DNA of 64,000 bases from Apis mellifera (lineage: Eukaryota; Arthropoda; Insecta; Hymenoptera; Apidae). Made by a program: the position numbers and the translations under genes. Shown piece by piece: positions 25,699-38,259 of the stretch. A model generated the notes under the pieces. The model was not told where the DNA came from and did not search any database. It worked only from the letters and a program-made list of their open reading frames with translations. Position 1 is the stretch's first letter. The number at the start of each line of letters is the position of its first letter. The DNA lies in NCBI RefSeq assembly GCF_003254395.2, contig NC_037651.1, positions 2,046,001 to 2,110,000 of the forward strand, in the 5' to 3' direction.

Positions 25699-28139
25699 AT
25701 ATTTTCATTAAATTATACTTTCTAGTAGCTGGTTAATAAAATTTCGATTTTTCTTCCCAAAGAAAAAAGTATCAAGGTAAAAAAAAAATTGTTTTTATGA
25801 TTAAATGTTCTTTTTATAAATATGCAAATAATTTTTTCTAGTAATAAGTGAGATTGTTTTATCCAATAAATTTTAAACAAAAGAATATTGTCAAATATTG
25901 CCATTAGAAACAAAAATGAATTCTTCTCTCATATAAAAATAACATGAGATATGAGAATATTATAATTCTCGTGTTTCTGGTTGAAATTACATATGTGTGT
26001 GTGTGCATTTAAATTTCAAAATTTTATTTTCACATTTAGTATTATGTTTTCCCTTAATCTTCTTCTATTTTTCTTAAAACAAATTTCCAATCAATATAAC
26101 TCTACATCTCGAAACTTTCATTTTTCATTTTTCATTCCAGCATTATCAGAAAATACAGGAAAGAATTTAAAAAAACTCTGATGCTCCAAAATGAAGTTTT
26201 CATTTTTAAAGAGTTAAAAAAAGAAAAAAGAGATCAAATTCCATTGTATATTTCAAGATGCTACCACCGTTCATTCAACATTCAATGAATATAGGTCGAA
26301 AATGATGTTGGTGTATCATAGTTTATTGAAACCGAAAAAAAGATGAAAAAGAAAAATATGTCCTCTTTCCCTGCCCCACGAATTGCATTAATTTATTAGT
26401 TCTATTGGCGGCTACGCCGATCGAGGATCATTAATTAATCGTAGTGGGAAACAATGACCGCCTCTGTACAGCAAACAGCTGTTCCAGATTCGTTTGCGAA
26501 TAACACAGCCTAACAATAGATAAACTGAATGATCGATAAACATTGAACAAAGGAACAATCTAATTTAATCTGAACAGTAGCGATATTTGCATCCGCGACT
26601 CATATTTGCTCTCCTAAGTGATATGAGAACTAGGCATCTACTAATCATGATATTGGAAATGTGGATTATATCTCCAAATCTTGATTTCCAGAGAGAATGT
26701 TGCAATATATATCAGAAGGGTTGATCGATAAATCATTCTTTCTTGAGTAAATAGAAAATTGGAAAATATGAGAATTATAAAAATGTTAATTGAAGATACA
26801 TCTCAATACATCATGAAGAAATATTTATTTGAAAGAAAAATTGTAATTGATGCACGTTAAAAATATTTATTATTCATTTAATTGTTTAAATATTTTTGTG
26901 AAGTGGTTTTTTATTTAAAATTCTATATAAAGATAATTCTATCTGTATTTATAGAGCTGATAATAGTTTCTGGTACATTTTTTATGGAAAATGTTTAAAC
27001 AAAATCATTGTAAATGTATAATATACATGATTAATATAAATTTATATCGTTATATTGGAATATTAAAATTCGTTAGGATTAAAAATCTTAAATAAATAAG
27101 TGATCTAATCCTGTTTTATTAATTTTTATATTTATATTCAAAATTTTTCGCATCGTTCAACTTTTGATTTCATTGATTCTTTCGTTTAAAAAATTATAAA
27201 ATTTTATATCCTGTAATTACAATTTGGTAAATAGCAGTGATTTAAATTAGATTTGAAGATTTTCTGAATGGAAAAATTAAAAATTTTAACTTCCATCTTG
27301 AATATATATTAGTGTTAATAGAATTAAATTTGTTCACATTGAAATAATTTATTAATATGCATCCATTGTTATAAAATAGTTTGTATCATGAAAGGGATAC
27401 TTGTTGCACGAAAACAATTCTGTCAATTAAGATTACCAAATAGATTCGTAAATATTCGAGTAATTTCGTATTATCATTCAATTATTATTTGATTGATTTT
27501 ATCATCACGTAAAACTACCGATATGTTCGAATTATGGACAGAAACAAGAAGATCTTATAATCGGCTTTCGTATGTCGATATAAACAGTTCGAATTTCATC
27601 TGTATGGGAATTTCATTGATTATCAATCTAATTATATAATGAGACTGATTAATGTATTCCACTCGATATTGAAGGAGATTATCATGAGAATATAATTCTC
27701 ATATATAGAAAAATAAACTTGTTAAACTTGTACTTGCTTTGAAATGATTGTGACAACTGATCAAAAATATTTTATTACATATTAATTCAATCAAAGATTT
27801 TATATTTTATAAAAATATATTTACAATATTTGCAAATATTAAAATATCTATTTTTTATAAATCCAAGGTTAGTAATATTAATATTAAAAACAGATTCTTG
27901 CAAAAGATTCTTAAAAATTCTATATTTTGTATTATATATTGTATATTTGTATAATATAATTTGTATAAGAATTTTAAAATTCTATATTTTATATTTCATT
28001 AATCTACAATGTATCTACAATTTTAATTAGATACATTATATATATATAATTAATTAAATTAAATTAAATTCTATAGAGTATTATCCTCCCATAACCAAAT
28101 TTTAGAATTTTAATTAAAAATTTAAATTCATTTTATAAT

Positions 28140-28350
28140 TTAAAAACAGTTATTATTTCATTAATTCGTTCATTCAATTCTTCTATTAAAAGACAATTTA
28201 TTATGCTACTTTTGTACAGTCAATATACTGCAGCTATTTAAATTTTACTTTATGGAGCAGATCTAAAATTATAATCAATAAGCCATGTTTTTGTTAAATA
28301 GATGAATAATATATTAATGTTAGTAAAAAAAATAAAATATTTCATATATT
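28140..28350 (-). pseudogene. NUMT: fragment of mitochondrial large-subunit rRNA (rrnL)
   Basis: The plus strand carries the reverse complement of a highly conserved 16S rRNA stretch: AAAGACAATTTATTATGCTA running into GCTACTTTTGTACAGTCAA (28205-28223), then TACTGCAGCTATTTAAA, then GCAGATCTA and CATGTTTTTGTTAAATAGAT. These match the animal 16S blocks (TATGCTACCTTTGCACAGTCA...TACTGC...ATTTAAA...TGTTTTTG.TAAACAG) in order and spacing. Several C-to-T type differences suggest age. The ends are uncertain, and the match may reach to about 28085. Confidence 0.82.
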
Positions 28351-30322
28351 ATATCATTGACTTTGTAGAGAGACATCATAAGTAAGGGATAAACGTCTTT
28401 ACCTGTCGATTCCTCTAGCAGTCTTCTAATCGGCTTATATTAATCCTAGTTTATCTCATGATGTTTTCTTTTGTTTTATTTTTCTTAAATTACATTATCG
28501 TTCATTAGATTTAATACTATTTTAGCTGCTTAAATTAGATTTCATTAAAGGATTCAGTATGATGTAAAAATTTTATTTATAAAATTTTCTAAAAAATAAT
28601 TAGAGATGAACAATTCCTTCAAAATAGTTTTAACATTTTTTAAGATTTCACAATGTTATATTTCATTTATTAAAAACTTCTTATATGATCTTAAATTGAT
28701 CTTGGGAAATCTATTTTATTTGGATTAAATTTTATATGTTCAAAGTAGTGTACAATCAATTACTTTATTTCTATATTTCATTAGATAAACTCTGTTATTT
28801 TCTCATAAAAGGAAAAAGAAATGAAAGTAGTTATATTTCAAAAGTACAATATTCTTCTATATTACAAACTTCCACTACAGTATTTTAAATTTTTTTTCAC
28901 TTTATTAATTAATAAAAAATTGAAGTAAAAAAATAACAAGATCAATTTGATTTCGTTTTTATATTTTAAGATGTTAATATTTTTTTCCATTCTTTTCATG
29001 ATGTATTCTATATTCCACCGTTCTAATATTCCACAATATACATTATACATCTCAGACTTTAGATTGAATTCTACATACGAACTACCTCTCTATATATTCC
29101 GGGCATTATGCGAGTTACATCTCGCATTTTAGATCCCCGCATTTTCCACTTTCACGCATTTTTGTTTATTCTTCTTGTTCCAGGTAAGAAGTGGTATTCA
29201 TGTTTAATAATCGTTCTTTTCGAATTCGAAAAACAAAGGATTAAAATATTTCTTATTCCCTGAACGAATTTTCATTGATATGAAATATTGAATTAAATTC
29301 GATTAAAATTAATTTTGTTGGAACATTGTGAAATGATGTTTCATTAATAACAGATAAATTATTATTAAATTATTAAAATTTTATACAAAATCAATTTCTT
29401 TTCTTCAAACATTTACGAAATGAAGCTTAAACAGAGATTTGCTTCGTTTCTTAAATATTATATAAACACGTATTATTATTATATTTCGAATTTTCGTACC
29501 TTGCTGTATTTAATCATATTTTGTATTACATATTCCGTAGAATTCTGTGAATATTTAAATTTTAATACAAATATCAATTTATTCGTTAATATCTACTTAT
29601 TACATGTTATTTAACGTATTTCCTTCTTTATTTATTATTTACATATTTTTTAAATATTCGAATTATTTCATATTTCGTATTTACCTTTGATTCTAATCTG
29701 ATAGCAAATAATTTTTAAAAGAAACAAAAAAGTCAAAGAAACAATCGTTCAAAATTTAGAATATTTATTTGGAAAGGATTCACATTTCTATGAGCGAATA
29801 TTTAAAAATAATTCGTTTTAATTGAAAGGAAAATTACGCTCGATATTCCTTTTCCTTTCGATGCGAAAAGCATAAAATAAAATACGACGATATTTCTTAT
29901 TGCCTGAACAGCTCTTCATTGAGATGCATTGATTGCGAGGGGGGTAGTCGCAATTACGAACTCGCGCGATTCAGGCCGAAGCATGGCTTGCGAATTCCTA
30001 TTCGCTTAATCGTCTGCGGTTATCAATTTGAAACTTACAGTAACCAAGTCATCGGCGCTTCAGCTTTGCAAATTCGCCCGGGAAACTTAAGCATCATCCA
30101 CGAAGACAACGGCCCTTAACGACTTTTCGCTTACTCACTATCTATTCGTGAACGATGATTAACGATCCATAATTTATGCCTTGTTGACAATTTTTCAACG
30201 TTATTATGCGGTTATTTAGCTCGTTTCCTTCTTCGAAACTCGAAACATTGGAAGATAGAATAGTATCTTTGGAATTTTTAGATTGTTTTGGAATTTCGAA
30301 AAAAAAAAAGAAAGAAAAAAAT

Positions 30323-31012
30323 ATTTCTTTGGAATTATTGATTCATTCTTGATTTTATTAAATTTGAATATTGAAAAAGTGTTTGAAATTTAGTTTGTTT
30401 CTTGTGTGTTAAAGTTTCACTATTTTGTTTTTTTAGAATTTCTATTTTATTCCTAAATTGATATATATCTTTAAAATTTTCTTTAGGTCATGCTCGAATA
30501 TACGTTCATAATTCCAAATTTATTTTCCATACGTTTATAATTCCAAATTTCTTTGGAATTATTGATTCATTCTTGATTTTATTAAATTTCAATATTGAAA
30601 AAGTGTGAAGTTTGAAATTTAGTTTGTTTCTTTGAAGTTTTTTGATTTTATCAAGTATATATTAAAGTTTCACTTTTTTTTTTTAGAATTTCTATTTTAT
30701 TCCTAAATTAGTATATATCTTTAAAATTTTCTTTAGGTCATGCTCGAATATACGTTCATAATTCCAAATTTATTTTCCATACGTTTATAATTCCAAATTT
30801 CTTTGGAATTATTGATTCATTCTTGATTTTATTAAATTTCAATATTGAAAAAGTGTGAAGTTTGAAATTTAGTTTGTTTCTTTGAAGTTTTTTGATTTTA
30901 TCAAGTGTGTGTTAAAGTTTCACTATTTTTTTTTTAGAATTTCTATTTTATTCCTACTTCTAAATTGGTATATATCTTTAAAATTTTTTTTAGGTCATGC
31001 TCGAATATACGT
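30323..31012. repeat. about 250-bp tandem repeat, nearly three copies
   Basis: AGGTCATGCTCGAATATACG occurs at 30485, 30735 and 30992. Units also share TTTGGAATTATTGATTCATT and a T-run before AGAATTTCTATTTT. The first copy is incomplete (it starts in the TTTGGAATTATTG segment). Confidence 0.93.
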
Positions 31013-32063
31013 TTAAGAATTAATGAAAAGAAAGTCTTGTCACTTTTAGAATTTCTATTAGGAAGTATTATTGGAATTTCTAGGTTATGATTGAATTGTT
31101 CACACTGCTTAAAGTTAGGTAAAATGCATCTTCTTTAGAATCTCTAAGACACAGATTTTAAAATATCGACAAGATCTCTTGTAAAATTTTAAATCAATCT
31201 TGAATGTTACGGCTTAAAATTTGGAATAAAGAAACTTTACCGTTCTTTCAAACTTCTTGGATCAATTCTTTTCCTCGAAAGTTTAGTATATAATTCAATT
31301 AAAGAAATCAATTTTTTTTTTTACTTTTCATTATCAGCCCCTTTGAAACTTATGATACAAAATTTGTTACGTCAACGTATATTATAAATCCCAAAGGAAA
31401 TTCCTCTCCTCGTTAGTAAACGTCGAGGTAATAATAAATTTAATTTTGATCAAATAAGCTTGATAATTTTACATCAGCTTCGCATATTGATTAGATCGTA
31501 TTAGCCGATAATAATATTCGCTGTGACGCAGCGAAATGTCCATAAAACTTGAAGACAAGCGACAATGATTAGCAATCGATTTTCGTTAGAAAGGAGTTGG
31601 AGGAGTGTATCGTCGTCCTAGATCCTTCGAATGACAGTAGCAGCCGTTACTTCAGTGAAAATGACAACGAAATGACATTATGAAGTGCCCCCCTCCCCCG
31701 ATGCCCAAGGAATATTGAAGAAGAAACGAAGAGAATTATTCTCGACAACGGTATTTTACGGAAAAAGTGTAATACATAGAATATTTTGATGGTGGAAATA
31801 TAATCAAAGTATAAATTTTTAAACATATATCGAATTTTACGATAATATTTATAAATATTTATTTTTTGAAAGTTAAATTTTATAGAAATTATAAAGTTTA
31901 TATATATAAAATAATTGTATTTATTGTTAATACATATTGTTTGGAAATTACAAGAACATTTTTGTTAAAAAATTGCAGGTAACATTTTATAGAGAATGTT
32001 TAAAAGATTTTAATATTCAATGTAGAGTGTGTCAAAAATCATAGAATAAAATTGAATTCTATC

Positions 32064-32362
32064 TCTGAAATGATTTTAAACAACTTTTTTCCTTACAAAA
32101 ATTTTTCTTTATTCAGTTTTATTAATCAATCGTTAAATATTAATCAATTATAAAGATATTTGTATGCAGTGTTGGATTTGATACATGTTGTTTCGAATGT
32201 TTGTTCGAGATGATTCGAGAGCAGCTCATACCCAACGCTACCATCAGGCACGACAAGTCTATGAGTTCTGTGATTGGCCAGTGCAATAACTTTTCGTCAA
32301 TAACTGAATAAACAAAGCGAAAATTTTTATAAAGGAAAAAGTTGTTTGAAATCATCTTCAGA
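32064..32362. mobile_element. 299-bp element with about 60-bp inverted repeats
   Basis: The arm at 32064-32122 (TCTGAAATGATTTTAAACAA onward) matches the reverse complement of 32299-32362 (TCTGAAGATGATTTCAAACA onward) at roughly 85%, including AACAACTTTTT and TTATTCAGTT. The central 176 bases are more GC-rich and different in character. This fits a foldback transposon, or an inverted-repeat element that captured other DNA. No clear target duplication was found. Confidence 0.55.
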
Positions 32363-33796
32363 ATCATCAGTTAAACTTTATTGATTAACAATCTTTCTAG
32401 AATATATAAATTTTAATTCTTATACTTTTTGTAAATATATATATAAATTAAATTTTTTTATTTGGATTCTATTTAGCATATTCTTAAATATTATAAATTT
32501 AGAGATTAACGTAAATCTAGATGAGTTGGTTTCATTAGCAAAATTTTGTATAAATACTTTCAATATTATATTATTATATTTGAAATTTGATAAACAGTTA
32601 GAATATTCAATTATAATATTAATATTAATTATAATAGTAATTTTCATCAAGTTAATGTAAAAATAAATAAGTATATTAAATATTTCTTCAAGAACTACAT
32701 CATAGAGTTGGAAATAATTTTCTGAGTATACAATTTTTCTGATGGCAATTTAATATTTGCTTGAAACTCATTATTCATCTTGACCTCTTTTATGTGTCCT
32801 TCTCTTCTATTTCTTTTCCTTTATTTTTCTTTTTCCTTGTTTTCCTCTTCTTCTCATTCTTTTTCTTCTTCTTCTTCTTCTTCTTCATTTTTTTTTTTTA
32901 TTATTAATTCCTTTGAATGGAACTCGTTAGTTCGGACTTTACCTCAGCAGTCTTGCTGTTTGCATGGAGAGCAATGGGGGTTGAAGAGTTTTGGAAACTT
33001 TGTTTGGAACAAATTTTTAGGATTTATAGAAAAACAAATTGTTCGAGTAATTGGTTTTTCTATAAATATATAGGAGTGAGGATTTTTTTGTTTTGAATTT
33101 CTTCTGCAGAATGAAGTTTTTTTCAACTAAAAAACAATCAATAGAAACATTTTAAAGTGTAGAATGCAATTTTATTAATTATCGTTAATAGAATATAATT
33201 TTAAATTATGAACTCATGCTTACGAATAACGAATAATAACATACAGTTTGTTAAATTTAATTTCTCCAATAATTTTGAAAGCAGAGAAAAATAATAATTC
33301 TTTTTATGAGTAATTGATACCATTTTATAATAATTCACTTTAAAAATGTATTTTAAACATTGATTTTAATTAATTTCACTCACGTGCATTATTTTTCTTA
33401 TTTATATTTCCAATTTGAAATTTCTTCAAAAGTTGGAAACTTTGATTTGGAAAATATTATAAGAATATGCCATTGAAAACATGTTTCATGCAAGCAGTGT
33501 TATACACAATAGCAATCTAGTTTCGCGCTATAATAGAACATAAAGCAATTTTTTTTGTCTTTTTTTTTTTTTTTTAAATAGAGAAACAAACAGCTTTTAT
33601 GTTGATTTTTGAAACCATCAAACACGATTCTCGTAGTTGCTATGCTTTAACCAAATGAATGGAATGGAAGAAAAAACACGCCAATATAAAAGCACATAAA
33701 AGAGTTTCCAAAAGGCATATTACTTTCAACTTTGGCGAAAATATTTTATTCTATCTGTTTGATTAAATTCATATTGATTACATATCTTTCTTAATA

Positions 33797-34168
33797 AAAA
33801 ATATATATTTGATCAAATACCTCTTTTATTTTAAAAAATGGTATCTGAAAAAAGAAGATTTTATTAATTAACTATAACTATTTTAAGAAATCACGAATCA
33901 TTTCCCTATTTTATCTATGCATTTATGAATTTTTGATAAAATTTATTAATTCAAAATCGACATTAATAATAATTGAATATAAAATATAATTGAATAAAAA
34001 ATATATTTGATCAAATACCTCTTTTATTTTAAAAAATGGTATCTGAAAAAAGAAAGATTATTAATTAACTATAATTATTTTAAGAAATCATTTCCCTATT
34101 TTATCTATGCCCTTACAAATTTTTGATAAAATTTATTAATTCAAAATCGACATCAATAATAATTGAAT
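33797..34168. repeat. 198-bp tandem duplication
   Basis: GATCAAATACCTCTTTTATT at 33811 and 34009. The copies share TGGTATCTGAAAAAAGAA and CCCTATTTTATCTATGC, with small deletions in the second. Confidence 0.92.
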
Positions 34169-36954
34169 CTGAATTTTTCTTAAATTATTGAATCCCATGG
34201 AATGTATTAACGATTCCAAATTTTTGATCGATAGTATACATCCATCATCACAGACGACGATAGTAATTTTATCTATTTTAATAAACAAAAAAATTTTTTC
34301 GAACGATTCCAATTTGATTTTTTCTCAAATTATTAAACTCGATCCTATTTCAAATCTTTTAAAGCTCGTCCAGACGAAATTTACCGTCTGTATTAGCCGA
34401 AACATTAGCAAATTCGGCCCGATTGTCGAACGAGATAAGAAAGAGAAACGAGTGGAAACGGTGAGGGATTTCGTCTTTCATCCTCAATAACCCGTTCGTT
34501 ATCGCCTCCACCGTGTCCATCAGACACCGACTGACGGAGATTAATAGAGGTTGCCGAGTGACGAGAGAAATAAGGACGGCGTTGCTCCACGTTACGGGCC
34601 TCAGAATCGATCCAGTTTTTCAGCAAATCGTTCCACAGTTGCCGGCTTCCATCGTGAAAAAAGGCGCGACTCGTTGACTCGAGCGATTTTTACACAGACT
34701 GAAAAACAAACGAGATTAGGATTAAGTAAGACGAAAACGTTGGATAAGCTGTTCCGATCTTCTTGAGTAGAAATGAAAAAGGAATGGAGAATAATAACTT
34801 TTTTTAAATAAATTATAAAATTTTGTTTGAGAAATTAATTATCCTTAAATAAATGTTCGATTATAGTACATGGAAATAGATAAGATGTCAAGTATTAATT
34901 TCTATTTCATCTTGGATGAAAAAATATTTAGGAGATTAAAAAAATAAAAAGCTATTTGAAAATTTTATTTAATTTTATACTTAATTTCTAATTAAATAAA
35001 TATTAATTATTATTTTCAATTCAATATTTAATAATTAAAATATTTATTTTAATATACAAAAAAATTTTTTTTGTGCCTTTCATGATTCCAGTTTGATTTT
35101 TTCTCAAATTATTCGATCCCCTTTCAAATCATTTTTCCTTTTATAGATCTAAAGGCGAAATTTTAAATTTATCTTAAACATTAAAAAATGATTGAGAATT
35201 TTATATTAAATTATTTTTATATTATGTTATTATACATCTCAAATGAAATGTTCATTTTAAAGTATTTATAGTATAAGTTATTATTAAAATATTATTTCTT
35301 TATTATTAAATGTTTGCTTGTATTATTTATCCCTCTTCGTTTCAAAAATCTATTTTCTCCCCAGCCAGGAGATTAATTTATCTCGTGTAGCATGCAAATT
35401 ATATAATCATAACTTCCTCGCCAAAGTAACTTTCAGGAGAGGCGGAAGAAATGCAACAATTATTTCTCTTTCGCGTTCCACTATTAAATCCTATTCCATT
35501 AAAAATAGATGGTTTTTAATTTGTTGAAGATGAAACAACAAATACGAGAAACGTTTCGTGGATCAACTGTGCAATTATTTATTTGGGAAACGAATAAATA
35601 ATTCATTTTTTTTTTTTTCTTTTTGACTATAATGCTACTGCTAACACGTTACGTTCTAGGAATGGTAATACATTTACGCGGCTGAAATACGTGGAAAGGA
35701 GGAATATTACCGCTTGTGATATTCGAGAAAATTAAAACATGGAATTTAAGGTACGTTTTCCTCTCGCAGTCATAAGAAATGACCAAGGATTATCCTCTAT
35801 AAAATTTCGATCTTAATATCGAGCTGACTATTAATTTCTCTCGAGGTAAAAATAAAAGAAATTTCTACACAATTTCAAGTAATATCTCTTAATTTTCTCA
35901 ACTTAAATTTAAAATTCAAATATCACGCGAGAGAAGAAAGTGAAAAGACAAAGGAATTATATATTTATAATTTGTATTTAAAGATATATATATTTTTTTT
36001 AATTATTATTTAAATCAAAATTTTTTGTATCTACATTATTCTTTGAAAAGTAATTATATTATTCGAAATTTTCTGAATATTAAACTTTCGATGAAATGAA
36101 TATAACGTAACATTCAAAGCAGATGGAAAATTTATGGAATGATTTTAAGAATTAAAATAAACGCAAATAAATTAATGTCATAAGCGATTTAATTTTGTAT
36201 TAGATTACTCTATATCCTCTCTCTCTTTCTTTTTCGCTTCATCTGGTGGAAAATTAAATTGCTTGCAACACGAAAAATAAGCTTCCTTTGCTTATAAGGA
36301 TTTTTGTATTCTTCCCTAAATTATTATATTATATTTTTCTTTATTAAATTCTTCCCCTTTCACAAATTCACGACCAATTTACACGTCTTTTAATTTCCTA
36401 ACCAACATGATATTTCAATTTCGCGAACACTGACAGGCTATTGATTACACATAAAATAACCTCGTTCTATTTTCCGTATCAGAAAATGTCCGCCTATCAA
36501 TGTGTGACCACACATTGATAAATTCATAGCGAGGAGGTGCCTGCTTACGAATTAGATTCATTCTCGCTCACTTCCCCCCTACAACTTTTAAATTTTTCAT
36601 CGCGCCAAGTTGTTCTCGCCAAGAGGCACGCGTTACTTCGAAATTCCGAAAACTATCGATCCCCATTTCTGACATCAATTATTCATTACACGGGATTATT
36701 CCAGCGCAAAATTGGCGTTTTGGGTGGAGGGGAGGGGAGGAAGAGGAATTAACTATGCGATAACGTATTATCCGTTCTTAACGGATTAACAATAAATTTA
36801 ATAAACGTCCGGCCATGAGACAAATTGTATTACCCGTGGCATTAATATGCATCGATAACGGAACGCTTTGGTAATACGTGATTTCATAATTTCTGTCCTT
36901 AATTGGTTAATATGCAAGATTAATTCGAAAAAAAAAAAAAGAAAACTATTAAAT

Positions 36955-37258
36955 GGAATTTACCCAATTTTTATCATACGTTTGTCCTGGAAAGAATTAT
37001 TTTTTTGGAAATTATATGTTTTGCAAAAAAAAATTTGCTGCCATTATTGTCACATCTTTACGCAATTTTTATCATACGTTTGTCCTGGAAAGAATTATTT
37101 TTTTGGAGATTATATATTTTGCAAAAAAAAAATTTGCTGCCATTATTGTCACATCTTTACGCAATTTTTATCATATATTTGTCCTGGAAAGAATTATTTT
37201 TTGGAGATTATATATTTTGCAAAAAAAAGAAATTTGCTGCCATTATTGTCACATCTTT
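36955..37258. repeat. 98-99-bp tandem repeat, three copies
   Basis: GTCCTGGAAAGAATTATTTT at 36984, 37082 and 37181, with TTTGCTGCCATTATTGTCAC in every unit. Because the period is near 99 (divisible by three), the array creates repetitive open frames in all three forward frames. Confidence 0.95.
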
Positions 37259-38259
37259 GTTTTTATTTTTTGATTTGTAGATGTAGTATTTCTAATTACT
37301 TTAAATAAAAAATAAAATACAAATAAGAATATATTAATATTTTCTTTCTTATTATTTTGTTTACAAGAATTATTATTCTTTTTATTTTATCCTTGTTCGA
37401 ATAATATCTTTCTAAATTTGTTCAAAGTTATTCCTTTTTATATCAGAATTTTATGCTTAAAGTATAATTACAATCGAATAATAACAAAATTGTACATTTA
37501 ACAACCTGAAACGAAACAAGGAAGCCCTTCTCTTTGAGCGATAGTGTGATGGAATAGGGATGGACGAAGGGGCGGCTCAATATCAGGTCGAAAACAAATC
37601 CATCATCAATTCTCGATAAAAGCTGGCAGGATCTGAATCTCTTTCTCTATCATTCCCTTTCAAAGTTCTTTTTTTTTCCACTTTTTATTACCGATTTTTA
37701 TCCAATCTGAAATCCTTGCTCTCTTTATTATCCTGTGTCTCTCATTTGGTGTCTCTCATTTTCCTCGATATTCGCTTTTCTGCTTGAACATCTTCGTTCA
37801 TCATTGATCTTCCACCTCTATGGACACATTCTTTTCACTACGGTGAACAATAAGCCTGATATCAAAAATTAATAATAACTTTATGGATATTAGAGTACTA
37901 TTATTAAATAGTATTGGATTTTTTTTTTAATTATAAATTAATTGTACATTATTTATAATATAAAATATCAAATTAACATCCATTGATAATTGTCAAAGGC
38001 TTTTAAATGAAACTCTGAGGGAGATACAATGACAAAATAATTAAATCAATATCATCTAAATTGAGAAACGATTCTGTAACAATTTACCTTTAACTTTAGA
38101 GAAACTTTAAAAAAGAAAAACTTATAGTTATTCCCTCGAATAAATCTTTATTCCAATTATTCCAATTTTTCAAATTTAGATCATAAGTTTGTCAAAACTA
38201 TCAAAAAAATGAAAAGATATATCTCTGTTCCTTATCTTCGACCATCATCTCAACATCTC

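Larger units (their letters stand above)
17061..38259. other. AT-rich gene desert between the two divergent genes
   Basis: About 21 kb with no convincing exon except the unexplained frame at 18265-18564. Contents listed separately: four tandem repeats, two mitochondrial insertions and two inverted-repeat structures. Short islands of balanced composition with no repeats (19200-19600, 19900-20250, 25000-25390, 26370-26560, 29880-30130, 31500-31720, 34430-34740 and 36480-36860) could be regulatory, as the flanking genes are neuronal or secretory. Confidence 0.5.

Noticed and set aside
36868..37308. Three overlapping forward open frames of 91-146 codons with repeated WKELFFW-like units
   Set aside because: They arise only because a 98-99-bp tandem repeat keeps all frames open. 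The peptides are AT-driven and low in complexity.
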